Part shown: in pieces, positions 1 through 8,879 of the stretch
Numbering within the stretch: position 1 is the first letter of the stretch
Layout of the letters: each line of letters begins with the position of its first letter
From: CBDCWT01 sp965223305
Lineage (GTDB): Bacteria > Planctomycetota > Planctomycetia > Pirellulales > Pirellulaceae
DNA length: 64,000 bases
Direction: 5' to 3'
Assembly: GCA_965223305.1 (NCBI GenBank)
Contig: CBDCWT010000036.1
Span: forward strand, 186,001 to 250,000
Translations under genes and position numbers: made by a program
The notes under the pieces: model-generated
What the model saw: only the letters and a program-made list of their open reading frames with translations
What the model was told of the DNA's origin: nothing
Databases searched by the model: none

Positions 1-45
1 CGCCAGCCGTGCTAGCAGTTAAACCCAGGCAAGGAACCCATTTCG

Positions 46-1926
46 ATGTACGAATCGTTCTTCGATTTCAACGACCGGCCGTTCGCCGCATCACCGCTTG
101 TAGAAAACTACTACCCAGCGGAGTCCATCGAGCATGCCCGGCAAACTCTGATTCGGGTTGTCGAGAGAGCGGAGGGTCCGGGGATCGTTGTTGGCCAAGC
201 CGGGTTGGGCAAATCCCTACTGTGCCGGCTCATCGCGGAGTATTTTCGGGAGGCATTTGATGTCGCAATGCTCTCCTCCGCTCGAATTGGTACTCGCAAG
301 GCTCTGCTGCAAAGCATCCTTTTTGAACTCAAACTGCCCTATCGCGAACAAGAGGAAGGAGAGCTTCGGCTGGCGCTGCTCGATTTCCTCCAGCCTGGCA
401 ACTCAAGTCCAAACGGTATGCTGCTGATTGTCGACGAAGCGCACACCCTTCCGCTGCGTCTGTTGGACGAAATCCGCATGATCACCAACCTAGTTCGTGA
501 AGGCAAACCCCGCGCCCGGCTCGTGATGGCAGGGGGACCGCGGCTTGATGAGCGATTCGCCCATCCGAAACTTGATTCGTTCAACCAACGACTGGCCGCG
601 CGATGCTATCTCGAAAACTTGCGTCGCGAAGACACGTTTCGGTACATCCGTTCCCAGATCAGTGCCGTGGGTGGCGACCCCCGGTCGGTCTTCTCGGACG
701 AGGCAATGGACGCCGTGCAGCGTGCGTCCGACGGCATCCCCCGTTTGATCAATCAAGTCTGCGACCATGCCTTGATCCTCAGCTGCGCTGGTGGCAGGCG
801 TCAGATCGACGCAATCGGTGTCGATGAAGCCTGGGCCGACCTCCAACAACTTCCAGGCCCCTGGCGGCAAGAGGCCAGCCATCCGGCGGCAACCGTTGTC
901 GAGTTCGGCGAGCTTGACGATACCTCGCCACTTGAAATCGGCCTTGAGCCCCGAGCAGAGGCCGAACCCCAAGAAGCAGTGGTTGAACTCGAGGACCTCG
1001 TCGTCGAAGGTGACGACGAGATCGATGTGGACCATCCGGAGGGGATCGTTGATGTGTCCACGGGCATGGAACTGGCCAAGGACTTCGAGGAAGCGGTGTC
1101 GCTCGACGCGCCCCCTACCGAGTGGGAGTTCTCGGAGGAACCCCAACTCGATGTCCCTGCAGTGGCCGATCTACAGTTTCCTCAAGTGATTGTGGGTCAG
1201 CAGTTCGACGGCAACGAACCGACGGAGCCAGCTGAAGAAGCCGCCCCTCATTACGCCCCCCCGGCCGAGGATATCGAGGACGTGCCGAGTTCGCTTGCAG
1301 AAGATGAGCTGACGACGGATTTGAGCGAGGACGAAGCCGTTGAAGAGGTCGCGCCACCGGAGCTACCGGCAACTGTCGATCCGTTTGCAGGTGAATTTGA
1401 AGACGAAGAAGTGATCATCGATCGGCCCACCGCGATGGCCATCGAAGCATTTCGCGACCGGCCCGTCGTCGCCAGCTCCGAAGGGCGGCAGTTGGCCGAG
1501 TTGCTTGAACGTTCGTCCATTGATCCCACCGTGTACGACGAACTGGGCGCAGCCGGTGGCCACTTCCACGAGCCCGCTCTCGGAGAGCATCCCGGCGAAA
1601 CCAGCCCCCAACCGATGTTCGAGTATTCGACACACGCGACGTCCGCCGAGGAGTCGCAAGGTGATGTCGAGTCGCGGATCGAAGATTCGCTACAAGAACT
1701 CAGCGAAACGAACCTCGAGTACAGCGAAGACGGCGAGCCCAGTTGCGTCGTGTTCCCAGAGCTTCCGGCCGAGCAGGGCGACGATCGAGAAATCATGATT
1801 ATCTCCGAGGAAGAGGGAGCCCCCCCGGAAGCGGCTAACTCACTCGATCAAACAGACTCCAACGCTCCGGACACGGCGCGGCAGGTCGAGTACCAGGAGC
1901 TGTTTTCCCAGTTGCGCAAGACGTAG
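46..1926 (+). CDS. ExeA-like AAA ATPase with long acidic tail
   Basis: Residues 1-270 form an ExeA/GspA-type AAA ATPase. The Walker A motif GQAGLGKS is near residue 50 and the Walker B motif LLIVDEAH near residue 127, followed by typical sensor and arginine-finger regions. The opening MYESFFDFNDRPF resembles the N-terminus of ExeA and of TniB-like ATPases. From about residue 275 to the end (626 aa) the protein becomes very acidic and low in complexity, rich in Glu, Asp, Pro and Ala; this tail has no family I recognise. The ATG at 46 follows an AAGGAACC ribosome site. ExeA relatives energise protein export or DNA transposition. No transposase lies beside this gene, so a cellular (secretion or envelope) role is more likely, by inference. 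Confidence 0.85.
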   Translation: MYESFFDFNDRPFAASPLVENYYPAESIEHARQTLIRVVERAEGPGIVVGQAGLGKSLLCRLIAEYFREAFDVAMLSSARIGTRKALLQSILFELKLPYREQEEGELRLALLDFLQPGNSSPNGMLLIVDEAHTLPLRLLDEIRMITNLVREGKPRARLVMAGGPRLDERFAHPKLDSFNQRLAARCYLENLRREDTFRYIRSQISAVGGDPRSVFSDEAMDAVQRASDGIPRLINQVCDHALILSCAGGRRQIDAIGVDEAWADLQQLPGPWRQEASHPAATVVEFGELDDTSPLEIGLEPRAEAEPQEAVVELEDLVVEGDDEIDVDHPEGIVDVSTGMELAKDFEEAVSLDAPPTEWEFSEEPQLDVPAVADLQFPQVIVGQQFDGNEPTEPAEEAAPHYAPPAEDIEDVPSSLAEDELTTDLSEDEAVEEVAPPELPATVDPFAGEFEDEEVIIDRPTAMAIEAFRDRPVVASSEGRQLAELLERSSIDPTVYDELGAAGGHFHEPALGEHPGETSPQPMFEYSTHATSAEESQGDVESRIEDSLQELSETNLEYSEDGEPSCVVFPELPAEQGDDREIMIISEEEGAPPEAANSLDQTDSNAPDTARQVEYQELFSQLRKT

Positions 1927-1950
1927 CGCTCAGCCTGCGAGAGCATCGGT

Positions 1951-3243
1951 TTAAGAACTAATCTCCAGGCATTCGGGCTCTTCGTGGGGACCGCCGATTG
2001 TCTCTCTTCGCGCGGGCGTCATCACTGCCGGTGCTCGACGGTGTGAGCGGGTCGCAAAGAGAACAGCCACCGACAGCAGCACGGTCGCGAATGCAGCGAA
2101 CGTTGTCGGATAGGCAGGCCAGCCGGCATGCCGGGAGAGCAGTAGTGCGCCACCGATCAGCGGCGCACCGAAGAGGTTCCCGACATCAAACATGGCCAAC
2201 ATCAGTGTGGTTCCCAGCCCTCGATAACGCTCTGGAAAAGCCGTACTTCCACCGGCAACGACGGCCGGAAACAACAGGGCATGTGCCGTGCCTGCAGCTA
2301 TTCCCGGGATCACCAGCTGCCAGGTCTCCTGGACCGTCAAATATAAGAGAACGCTCATCGACATCGAGGCCAACCCACACAGGACCCAGGGGCGCGTGCC
2401 ATACCGTTCGAAAAGTCGACGCGTCGAAATCCGCACAGCGAATGCCATGATGGCATAGGTAGCGAAAAACAACCCGATCCGATGAATGTCACGTTCCGCT
2501 GCAAACGGACGCAAGAAGGTATTCGGGACCGAGATACCGGCTCCGACAGCAATGGCAACCAACAGGATGATCCCGGGATGGTATCGTCGAAGTAGACCCA
2601 GTGTTGGGGGTTGGCGGCGGCGGAGCGGCGCAAGAGCACCCTGCGTGGCTCCCCAAGCAAACGCGGTGGCAAGCAGGCCCAGGCCTGCGGCGCAACAGAA
2701 CATCAGGTTCAAGGAACTGCGCCCAATCTCAGCTTCACCGAAGATGAGATCTCCGAGTTGCGGTCCCAGCAGAATCCCGATGAAACCGGAGGTGCCGAGA
2801 GTCCCGATGATCTCGGCCATCCGGGCCGGCGGCACGCGCCGTGAAATGTAGGTGATCGAAGCGCCGAAGATACCCGCCAAGCTGGTTTGCATTAGGATCC
2901 TGACGGCGATGATCGCAGGTCCGGCCGCGTTATGGATCAACAGGTGCGCCAACTGGCTGAGAACGAACAACACCAAGGAGGACAACCAGACCATTCGGGA
3001 ACCGTACCGGTCGATCCCCACACCTTGGCCCACCCGCATCGCCAGACTGCCGATCATTCCAATTCCCACGATCATCCCGAGTTGGCCTTCGCTTCCACCC
3101 AGGTGCGTCACGAAGTCTGCGTAGCGGAAGAGCAAGCCCATGGCCGTCATGGTCAACGCATTGGAAATGTAAGCAAACCAAAACACCCGGCCGTAGGCCC
3201 CTGGTCGGCCAGAGCGAGCTGTCGTCGTGGTTGCCATCATCAA
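1951..3243 (-). CDS. MFS transporter
   Basis: 430 aa with about twelve hydrophobic segments and the layout of a major facilitator superfamily permease. An MFS-like basic loop VGQGVGIDRYGSRMVW follows the second segment, near residues 72-87. It would sit in the inner membrane; the substrate cannot be told from sequence. It converges with the ExeA-like gene (24 bp between stops). Upstream, toward the glycosyltransferase, lies a 174-bp foldback element rather than another gene, so it is probably transcribed alone. The ATG run MMM at the start leaves the exact start open by one or two codons. Confidence 0.85.
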   Translation of the reverse strand: MMMATTTTARSGRPGAYGRVFWFAYISNALTMTAMGLLFRYADFVTHLGGSEGQLGMIVGIGMIGSLAMRVGQGVGIDRYGSRMVWLSSLVLFVLSQLAHLLIHNAAGPAIIAVRILMQTSLAGIFGASITYISRRVPPARMAEIIGTLGTSGFIGILLGPQLGDLIFGEAEIGRSSLNLMFCCAAGLGLLATAFAWGATQGALAPLRRRQPPTLGLLRRYHPGIILLVAIAVGAGISVPNTFLRPFAAERDIHRIGLFFATYAIMAFAVRISTRRLFERYGTRPWVLCGLASMSMSVLLYLTVQETWQLVIPGIAAGTAHALLFPAVVAGGSTAFPERYRGLGTTLMLAMFDVGNLFGAPLIGGALLLSRHAGWPAYPTTFAAFATVLLSVAVLFATRSHRRAPAVMTPARRETIGGPHEEPECLEISS

Positions 3244-3274
3244 AAGTGCCGAAACTGTGACTCGGATGAACTAG

Positions 3275-3448
3275 CCCGAATTATTCATGAGGGATCTGCT
3301 GCGAGGTCGTAAGTCCATCCGTGGCTTCGTCATGCTTCACAATTCTCCCTCGACGTATTGTTTCAATACGCCTGCGGAAGAATTGCTCGCCTTCCTTGCC
3401 ACGAACGTACTTACAACCTCTCGCGACGATCTTCATGAATAATCCGGG
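3275..3448. mobile_element. 174-bp foldback MITE, copy 1 (TSD CTAG)
   Basis: Begins CCCGAATTATTCATGA and ends with its near inverse TCATGAATAATCCGGG. It is flanked on both sides by CTAG (3271-3274 and 3449-3452). The whole element is an imperfect palindrome folding around CGTATTG-TTT-CAATACG. It carries no gene. The tiny ORFs ending in ARIIHE that start or stop here are products of the terminal repeat. Orientation is opposite to the copies at 21760, 40075 and 55051. It fills most of the 450-bp gap between the MFS and glycosyltransferase genes; the remaining 3453-3694 shows nothing else I recognise. Confidence 0.9.
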
Positions 3449-3694
3449 CTAGGGTGCAAACGCGGAAAATCGCTTCGGCGGCGGCACCAGCACTCGCTGT
3501 GGTATCGTCTGGTGCACCAGAAAGAAACGCCGCCCGCTGGCAGGAGCCGACATTATAGTCGAAGCAACTCGATATGTGAGGCCCAAACCGCGATTGCGCG
3601 CCCACGTCGCGCGCCACCTCGGTTCGTGCTAAGATCTTAAGAGACCCTTGATGCATCCTTAACAACAGCTGCCAGCACGCTTAGAGCGCTTAGA

Positions 3695-4489
3695 GTGCCC
3701 GCACAGACAAGTAGAGAAGAGAACGCCCCCAAAGGTTCACTCCGCGCGCACGATCACCCGACCAAGCAACCTCGTACACTTGTTGCGATCGCAACTTACA
3801 ACGAGATCGAGAATCTGCCCAAGCTTGTCGACGAGATTTTTCTGCGCGTGCCCGAAGTCGACATTCTGGTAATCGACGACAACTCCCCAGATGGAACTGG
3901 CCGGTGGTGTGAACAGCAGGCACAGCTTGATCGTCGTTTGCACTGCTTGCACCGGCAAACGAAGGCCGGCCTGGGTACAGCGACAGTCGCCGGTCTCCGT
4001 TTCGCAATCGATGGCAACTATGAGTACGTTGTCACCATGGATGCTGATTTCAGCCACGCTCCGAAACATATTCCCGAACTACTGTCGTGTATGCAGGGCG
4101 ACGCGGAGCACCGGGTCGACGTCGCGATCGGTTCTCGTTACGTCCACGGTGGGGGCTGCCAGGGTTGGCCGTGGTACCGTCGGCTGATGAGCCGCGTCAT
4201 CAACCGGTACGCGCGATCGATCCTCCGCCTGCCGGTGGCCGATTGCAGTGGTGCGTTCCGTTGCTATCGCACCGCAGTGCTTAGCCGTCTGGGGCTCGAC
4301 CGCGTCTCGTCCAAGGGATATGCCTACCTCGAAGAGATACTCTGGTTGCTGGCAGCCGAAGGCGCCGGTTTCACCGAAATCCCTATCACCTTCGTAGATC
4401 GGCAACTTGGGCAGACGAAAATCAACTGGCGCGAAGCAGTGGTAGCAGTCGTGGCCATCTTGAGAATGGGGCTACGACGACGGCCTTAA
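3695..4489 (+). CDS. Glycosyltransferase family 2, polyprenol/dolichyl-phosphate mannosyltransferase-like
   Basis: 264 aa GT2 enzyme. The motifs AIATYNEIENLPKLV (start of the GT-A fold), VIDDNSPDGTG and VTMDADFSHAPKHIPEL (DXD-like metal site) match polyprenol monophosphomannose synthases. These enzymes move a sugar from a nucleotide donor to a lipid phosphate on the cytoplasmic membrane face. There is no C-terminal transmembrane domain, so this is the short soluble/peripheral type. The start is a GTG at 3695; the conserved domain begins about 27 residues later, so a downstream start is possible. The stop codon TAA (4487-4489) lies inside the TTAA target duplication of the element that follows. 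Confidence 0.87.
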   Translation: MPAQTSREENAPKGSLRAHDHPTKQPRTLVAIATYNEIENLPKLVDEIFLRVPEVDILVIDDNSPDGTGRWCEQQAQLDRRLHCLHRQTKAGLGTATVAGLRFAIDGNYEYVVTMDADFSHAPKHIPELLSCMQGDAEHRVDVAIGSRYVHGGGCQGWPWYRRLMSRVINRYARSILRLPVADCSGAFRCYRTAVLSRLGLDRVSSKGYAYLEEILWLLAAEGAGFTEIPITFVDRQLGQTKINWREAVVAVVAILRMGLRRRP

Positions 4490-4685
4490 CCCGAATTATT
4501 CATGAGCGATCTGCTGCGAGGTCGTAAGCGATCTGCTGCGAGGTCGTAAGTCCATCCGTGGCTTCGTCATGCTTCACAATTCTCCCTCGACGTATTGCTT
4601 CAATACGCCTGCGGAAGAATTGCTCGCCTTCCTTGCCACGAACGTACTTACAACCTCTCGCGACGATCTTCATGAATAATCCGGG
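4490..4685. mobile_element. Foldback MITE, copy 2 (196 bp, TSD TTAA)
   Basis: Same family and orientation as the copy at 3275. Flanked by TTAA on both sides (4486-4489 and 4686-4689). It is 22 bp longer than the other four copies because the segment GCGATCTGCTGCGAGGTCGTAA is present twice in tandem just inside the left end. The left TTAA contains the stop codon of the glycosyltransferase gene, so the insertion landed exactly at the end of that gene without changing the protein. Confidence 0.9.
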
Positions 4686-4737
4686 TTAACCTGGATGATT
4701 GGAAGGGCAACCGAGAATCTCGCGAACCAATCCGGTG

Positions 4738-5007
4738 CTAGCGCCCGGACCATTCGCGGTACTGCCGGTAGTATCCGTAGTGGCTCGTCCAGTGACGACG
4801 AGGCTTCGCTCCGAACCAGCCATAGGAGTACCTCGCTGCAGGTAGGCGCTGGCCGTAGGCCGCTGGCGGCGGGGGCGGCGCGTGTGGGCCGCCGTAGAAC
4901 TGTGGGGTACCCAACAACCGGTAGGTTGGCGGCGGATAGGCCTGTACCGACGTACCTAGTAAGGCCACGAGGACGATGCTGATGACGAAGATCGAGAGTC
5001 TGTTCAC
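4738..5007 (-). CDS. Small exported Pro/Tyr-rich protein
   Basis: From the GTG at 5007 the product is 89 aa, starting VNRLSIFVISIVLVALLGTS followed by VQA-Y, a convincing signal peptide. The mature part is rich in Pro, Tyr, Gly and Arg (PPPTY, HAPPPPPAAYGQ, HYGYYRQY) with no recognised domain. A longer start at 5052 would put a charged segment before the hydrophobic stretch and is less likely. Short Tyr/Pro-rich secreted proteins are common in planctomycetes; the function is unknown. The gene stands alone between a foldback element and an intergenic repeat cluster. Confidence 0.55.
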   Translation of the reverse strand: MNRLSIFVISIVLVALLGTSVQAYPPPTYRLLGTPQFYGGPHAPPPPPAAYGQRLPAARYSYGWFGAKPRRHWTSHYGYYRQYREWSGR

Positions 5008-5139
5008 GAAACACTGCCTCGGCTGTTGACGCTGTGGATAGCCCAAAGTCATCGGCCGCGCGTCGATCCACTTTGTTGCGCGACCTCACCCACTAACCTA
5101 CCTCGTACACTGGCTCGGAGTATTCCTAACCGAACTTTC

Positions 5140-5355
5140 TATTGCGTCGGGAGGGCGAGGCTCCTGCCGAGCCGCTGGCAAGACGGCTCCGCAGAATCGT
5201 CGCCCAACGCCTTTAAGGACTTTCCCCGACGTTCCGCCGCCGTCCAATCGTAGCCGAACTCGCCAGAGTTTGGTGGCTGCCGAATCGGCCAAATTCTGGC
5301 GAATTCGGCTACAAGAGATCTTCACTCGTCCAAATTCTGGCGAAGTTCGGCTACG
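5140..5355. repeat. Intergenic palindromic repeat cluster
   Basis: Two repeat types sit between the small exported protein and mtdB. One is the GGGAGGGCGAGGCTCCTGCC type (5149-5190), also seen near 37070, 39536, 59740 and 60007. The other is GTAGCCGAACTCGCCAGAG (from about 5251), followed by its inverse-like partners ending in GAATTCGGCTAC and GAAGTTCGGCTAC near 5320 and 5353. The second type recurs near 19651, 19810, 36961 and 37349. The small ORFs here are shadows of the repeats. The rest of 5053-5442 holds nothing else I can identify. Confidence 0.7.
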
Positions 5356-5442
5356 AGAGATCCTTAACGGCACTCACTCGGCCGTTGGCCGCTTGTAGCG
5401 GTTCTGCCGGTTCTGCTGTTTCGGCGAAAAGTGCCGCTTCCG

Positions 5443-6315
5443 CTACTCACCCAACAGGTCGTTGCCGACCTGATAGATCTCTTCGGCATCGAAGACTTGG
5501 TCGTTGGCGTCAAACAACCTTCGCAGCGCAGCTTTGTGGATCTTCATCTTCAAGCCGCCCACCCCGACCGCGCCGTAGGCGTGCACACCGTGTCGGCGCT
5601 CATCTTTGTCAGTAACCTCGATGCCTTCGATTCCCAGAGGTGGGACCGCGTTGAGGTCAACCGCAACTTGCAAGCTGCTGGCCGCCCGCAGCGTAGACTC
5701 CGAGACCAGCTGGACCCCTGCAGCGCCGGCTGCGACGACCGCAGTCACTCCCTGCAGCGCCGCCGCCAAGTCGGATTCGGTGGCACAAGCCACCGGTGTC
5801 AGTCGGACTTCGCCGACTCGTGCAGCAACCTTGTCGCAGACACCCGCGGCGCGTTCTGCACTGCGCGAGGCAACACGTACTGCGCCGCCGTGCCCGGCCA
5901 ACAGCCGTACCACTCGTTGCCCTACGGAGCCCGTAGCCGCCAACACCAACACATCGCTAGTTGCCAACTCGAGGTGTTGACTCAGGGTCAGAACCGCCGC
6001 GGCCGCGGTTGTGTTGGCCCCGTTCGCATCCAACATCACCGATACCCGTAACGGGCCGAAGAAAGCAGCGGTTACCTCACGCAGCAGTAGCTCGCCAACA
6101 CCCAGATCGCTGCCGCCGACAAACGCAGCGGTGCGGTGCAGCTCCGCCGGGCCTCGTGTGAAGATCGCTCCGTGAACGAGTCCGCGAACTTCTTCCACAG
6201 CGACATTCGAATACTGCAGCAGGTGCTCGACACCGCTGTCGATGGCAACGACCGCGTCAAAGGAGCTGGCGTGTGTGTCGCCATCCAGTTGAATTAAGAT
6301 CGCTGGTTTTGTCAT
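5443..6315 (-). CDS. mtdB: NAD(P)-dependent methylene-tetrahydromethanopterin dehydrogenase
   Basis: 290 aa, matching MtdB in length and organisation. The start MTKPAILIQLDGDTHASSFD matches the family N-terminus, and AATGSVGQRV near residues 131-140 is the nucleotide-binding loop of the Rossmann domain. The enzyme oxidises methylene-H4MPT to methenyl-H4MPT in the tetrahydromethanopterin pathway of formaldehyde oxidation, known from methylotrophs and from planctomycetes. It lies 9 bp downstream of fae on the same strand, so fae-mtdB is very likely one operon converting formaldehyde to methenyl-H4MPT in two steps. Confidence 0.9.
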   Translation of the reverse strand: MTKPAILIQLDGDTHASSFDAVVAIDSGVEHLLQYSNVAVEEVRGLVHGAIFTRGPAELHRTAAFVGGSDLGVGELLLREVTAAFFGPLRVSVMLDANGANTTAAAAVLTLSQHLELATSDVLVLAATGSVGQRVVRLLAGHGGAVRVASRSAERAAGVCDKVAARVGEVRLTPVACATESDLAAALQGVTAVVAAGAAGVQLVSESTLRAASSLQVAVDLNAVPPLGIEGIEVTDKDERRHGVHAYGAVGVGGLKMKIHKAALRRLFDANDQVFDAEEIYQVGNDLLGE

Positions 6316-6324
6316 CGACCGGCA

Positions 6325-6822
6325 TCAGAAGCCCTTGAAGGGATGGTCGGCCGAGTCCTTGCCGGACACCATCTCCTCCGCGGTCGGTTTGCCCGACATG
6401 GCGTTGGCAATCGCGTCCACGGTTGCCTGGTAGTTGAAGTCGTAGATCTTCTTGTTGTCTTCGGCGGCCGGATGGATGAACACGCCGCAGACGATGACCA
6501 GGTCTTCACACTGGTCCTGGGGAATCACGCCGCTGGCGACCGAGTCGGCTACCGCCTTGGCGACGGCTGCTTGGGCCGGTCCAAACATCTGTACGGCCTG
6601 GTTCATTCCCTTGATCGTGACTTTGGTGACAAGTACCGTCGATGGTTTTACGGCAAGGTTCGGGGTCAGGACGGCCAGCAGATTGGTATGCCCTTCACTT
6701 TGGCGGGCCAGCGCGTTGGCGAACGCCACACCAACCGGACCGTTCTTGTCGCCGATCAACAGATCGATATGGGCGATTTCGTTGCCTTCGCCAGTGAGTG
6801 CTTCCCCGATGAACATCGACAT
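6325..6822 (-). CDS. fae: Formaldehyde-activating enzyme
   Basis: 165 aa from the ATG at 6822, preceded by a GGGAGAAG ribosome site; the longer upstream frame has no Fae similarity. The N-terminus MSMFIGEALTGEGNEIAHID contains the conserved active-site histidine (His18 here, His17 in characterised Fae). The central GPVGVAFANALARQSEGHTN and the C-terminal IYDFNYQATVDAI are also typical. Fae condenses formaldehyde with tetrahydromethanopterin to methylene-H4MPT in the cytoplasm. It is the first gene of the fae-mtdB pair; an ATP-grasp gene starts 132 bp away on the other strand, so the gap probably holds divergent promoters. Confidence 0.95.
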   Translation of the reverse strand: MSMFIGEALTGEGNEIAHIDLLIGDKNGPVGVAFANALARQSEGHTNLLAVLTPNLAVKPSTVLVTKVTIKGMNQAVQMFGPAQAAVAKAVADSVASGVIPQDQCEDLVIVCGVFIHPAAEDNKKIYDFNYQATVDAIANAMSGKPTAEEMVSGKDSADHPFKGF

Positions 6823-6954
6823 AGGTTTCTTCTCCCTACAACAGGATCTTGAGAACGGCTTCGTGAAACCGGACAATTGTTGCTTAAGCCGAGAACTTAA
6901 CAAACCTTGTGGCGAATGCAACCACCCGCCGATCGTCGCGCAGGACCTTGAAAC

Positions 6955-8077
6955 ATGACCGCCGCTCGCCTGCTCATCGTCGGCGCCAGCGTGCGGGCGG
7001 CAGCGGACTCGGCGCGCCGCGCAGGGTTCGACCCGATCGGAATCGATCGTTTCGGAGATCTTGACTTACAAGCTTGTTGCCCCAACGTCAAACTCGACGA
7101 CTTCCCCCGGGGTCTGTTGGCAACTGTCAAATCGTTGCCCGAGGCACCCTGGATGTACACGGGTCCCCTCGAAAACCGAACCGATCTGATCGCGGACCTG
7201 TCGCAAGTCCGGACCTTGTACGGCAACGCAGCTGATACGGTCAGCCAGCTCAGGGACCCGTTCTACCTCGCGACCGTATTACGCCAAGAGGGGCTCCGTA
7301 CCCCAACAGTCCGCACTAGCTCGTCGCGGCCGCAAGGAGGGAACTTGGCTGCGTAAACCTATTCGATCGGGTGGTGGGCTGGGCATCCGGAAGTGGACGG
7401 CGGGCAACTCCGGTCACGACCGTGCCTGCTACCTCCAGCAGTTCATCACCGGCAGGTCGGTTGCGGCAGTCTTCGTGGCAGCCGAGGGGGATGCCAGGAT
7501 GCTGGGCGTGACTAGGCAGTGGACAGGAAGCAGCTGGTGTGGAGCCCGGGGATTTCAGTACGCGGGGTCGCTAGGGCCAATCCTGGTCTCGTCCGAACAG
7601 CTTCGAGCTCTGCGGCGCCTGGGCGCCGTGCTGGCTAGACGGTTCCCACTGCGAGGTCTGTTTGGTGTGGACGCTGTCCTGAACGCCCGCGGTGTGTGGA
7701 CTGTTGAAGTGAACCCGCGCTACTCCGCCTCGCTCGAGATACTCGAGCGAAGTTGTGGGCCTCTCATCCCGCATCACATCGCTGCTTGCCGAGACGGCCA
7801 GCTTTCCGACGAACGGTACGCCGGTCGATCCAAGCTACATGCCAAGGCCATCGTCTACGCTCGGCGGAAGACCACCGTCTCCGAGTCGTTACTTGGCTGG
7901 TCTCCCGACGGTCAACGTGAACAACAACCGCCGATTGCCGACATCCCGGAGCCCGGGGTGACGCTGCTGGCCGGTCAGCCAGCCGCCACCGTGTTCGCGG
8001 AGGGAGAGCGTGCCCCGCAAGTGCTTAGGCAGCTCCAGTGCCGGGTCCGCGCCCTGCAAGCCAAGCTACGGTGCTGA
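6955..8077 (+). pseudogene. ATP-grasp enzyme, interrupted by a frameshift
   Basis: The first 121 or so codons (frame starting 6955, MTAARLLIVGASVRAAADSARRAG) encode the pre-ATP-grasp fold. The downstream part in another frame continues it from about 7320 to 8077, with WLRKPIRSGGGLGIRKW (ATP-binding loop), VDAVLN and WTVEVNPRYSASLEI (metal and ATP site). The first frame stops at 7356. A one-base frame change between about 7310 and 7335 would restore a protein of about 373 aa. Similar ATP-grasp proteins accompany H4MPT C1 genes in methylotrophs and planctomycetes, where cofactor synthesis has been proposed. The gene is either inactive, a sequencing error, or recoded. It converges with the acyltransferase gene 1 bp away. 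Confidence 0.8.
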
Positions 8078-8078
8078 G

Positions 8079-8870
8079 CTACGGCCGCGGCCGGGAAGGG
8101 CCCGCTTGCCCCGTGTCGGTCAGCTCGGCGGCCGTCGGTTTCCAACGGCGTCCAGCCATTTTGGGCTCGAAGTTCCCTCGACCAGCCAGCTCCGCGATCC
8201 GGCGAATCACCTCGGCGGTCACCTTCTCCTGCCGGCGGTCTTCGGACGGCCCGGCTGATGGGCAGATCTGCTCCCCAAATCGCACGCGCACCCGCGCTGA
8301 CATGAAGAAGGGACTCCATGGCACGCGGTGATAAGGAGAACCTTCGATATAGCAGGGAACCATGGGGACTGATGCCTTGGTCGCGACAACTGCGGCGCCC
8401 GGCCGCACGGGCAACATGAAGTTGTCCGACATGTTGATGCGGCCTTCGGGGAACATGCCGACTAGACCCCCTTCGCGAACGCACCGGATCGCCGCCTTGG
8501 TTGCTGCAGTATCGATACCACCTCGGTTCACGGGAATCACGTTGCAAGTACTCAGGAACCAGCGAAAGGCCGGATGTTCACAGTATTCGCGAGCGACGAG
8601 CCAGCGAATGGGCCTATCGCAACATACCTGCACGAAAAAAGGATCGACACTGCTGCGATGGTTACTGACGATGACCGCGCCCTGCAGGTCGGCGGGAAGT
8701 GACGGGGGCCTACCGGATCGCCACAAAAGCCTGGTCAGCAACACGGCGATCCACAGCAGGCACTTCTGCGCAGGCGTAAAGTGGCCGCGGCGAAATTCAG
8801 CGACGGCCGCGATCAGAGGCACGAGTGCCACCAGGGCCAGAAAAGCGATTGCCAGTGAGTTTTGGAGCAA
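8079..8870 (-). CDS. 1-acyl-sn-glycerol-3-phosphate acyltransferase (PlsC-like)
   Basis: 263 aa. The acyltransferase motifs are visible: NHRSSVDPFF (HX4D catalytic motif, about residues 92-101) and FPEGRIN (glycerol-phosphate binding, about 141-147). A hydrophobic N-terminal segment (residues 1-24) would anchor it in the membrane. PlsC enzymes acylate lysophosphatidic acid to phosphatidic acid. Its start lies 9 bp downstream of the rimI stop on the same strand, so the two are probably co-transcribed; the pairing is by position and does not imply a shared pathway. Confidence 0.88.
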   Translation of the reverse strand: MLQNSLAIAFLALVALVPLIAAVAEFRRGHFTPAQKCLLWIAVLLTRLLWRSGRPPSLPADLQGAVIVSNHRSSVDPFFVQVCCDRPIRWLVAREYCEHPAFRWFLSTCNVIPVNRGGIDTAATKAAIRCVREGGLVGMFPEGRINMSDNFMLPVRPGAAVVATKASVPMVPCYIEGSPYHRVPWSPFFMSARVRVRFGEQICPSAGPSEDRRQEKVTAEVIRRIAELAGRGNFEPKMAGRRWKPTAAELTDTGQAGPSRPRP

Positions 8871-8879
8871 TGAGTCCGG

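Noticed and set aside
3411..3665. Small minus-strand frame reading LARIIHEDRRERL at its end
   Set aside because: It is produced by the terminal inverted repeat of the MITE; similar tails appear at every copy.
5431..6051. 206-codon plus-strand frame opposite mtdB
   Set aside because: Antisense to a gene with clear family motifs.
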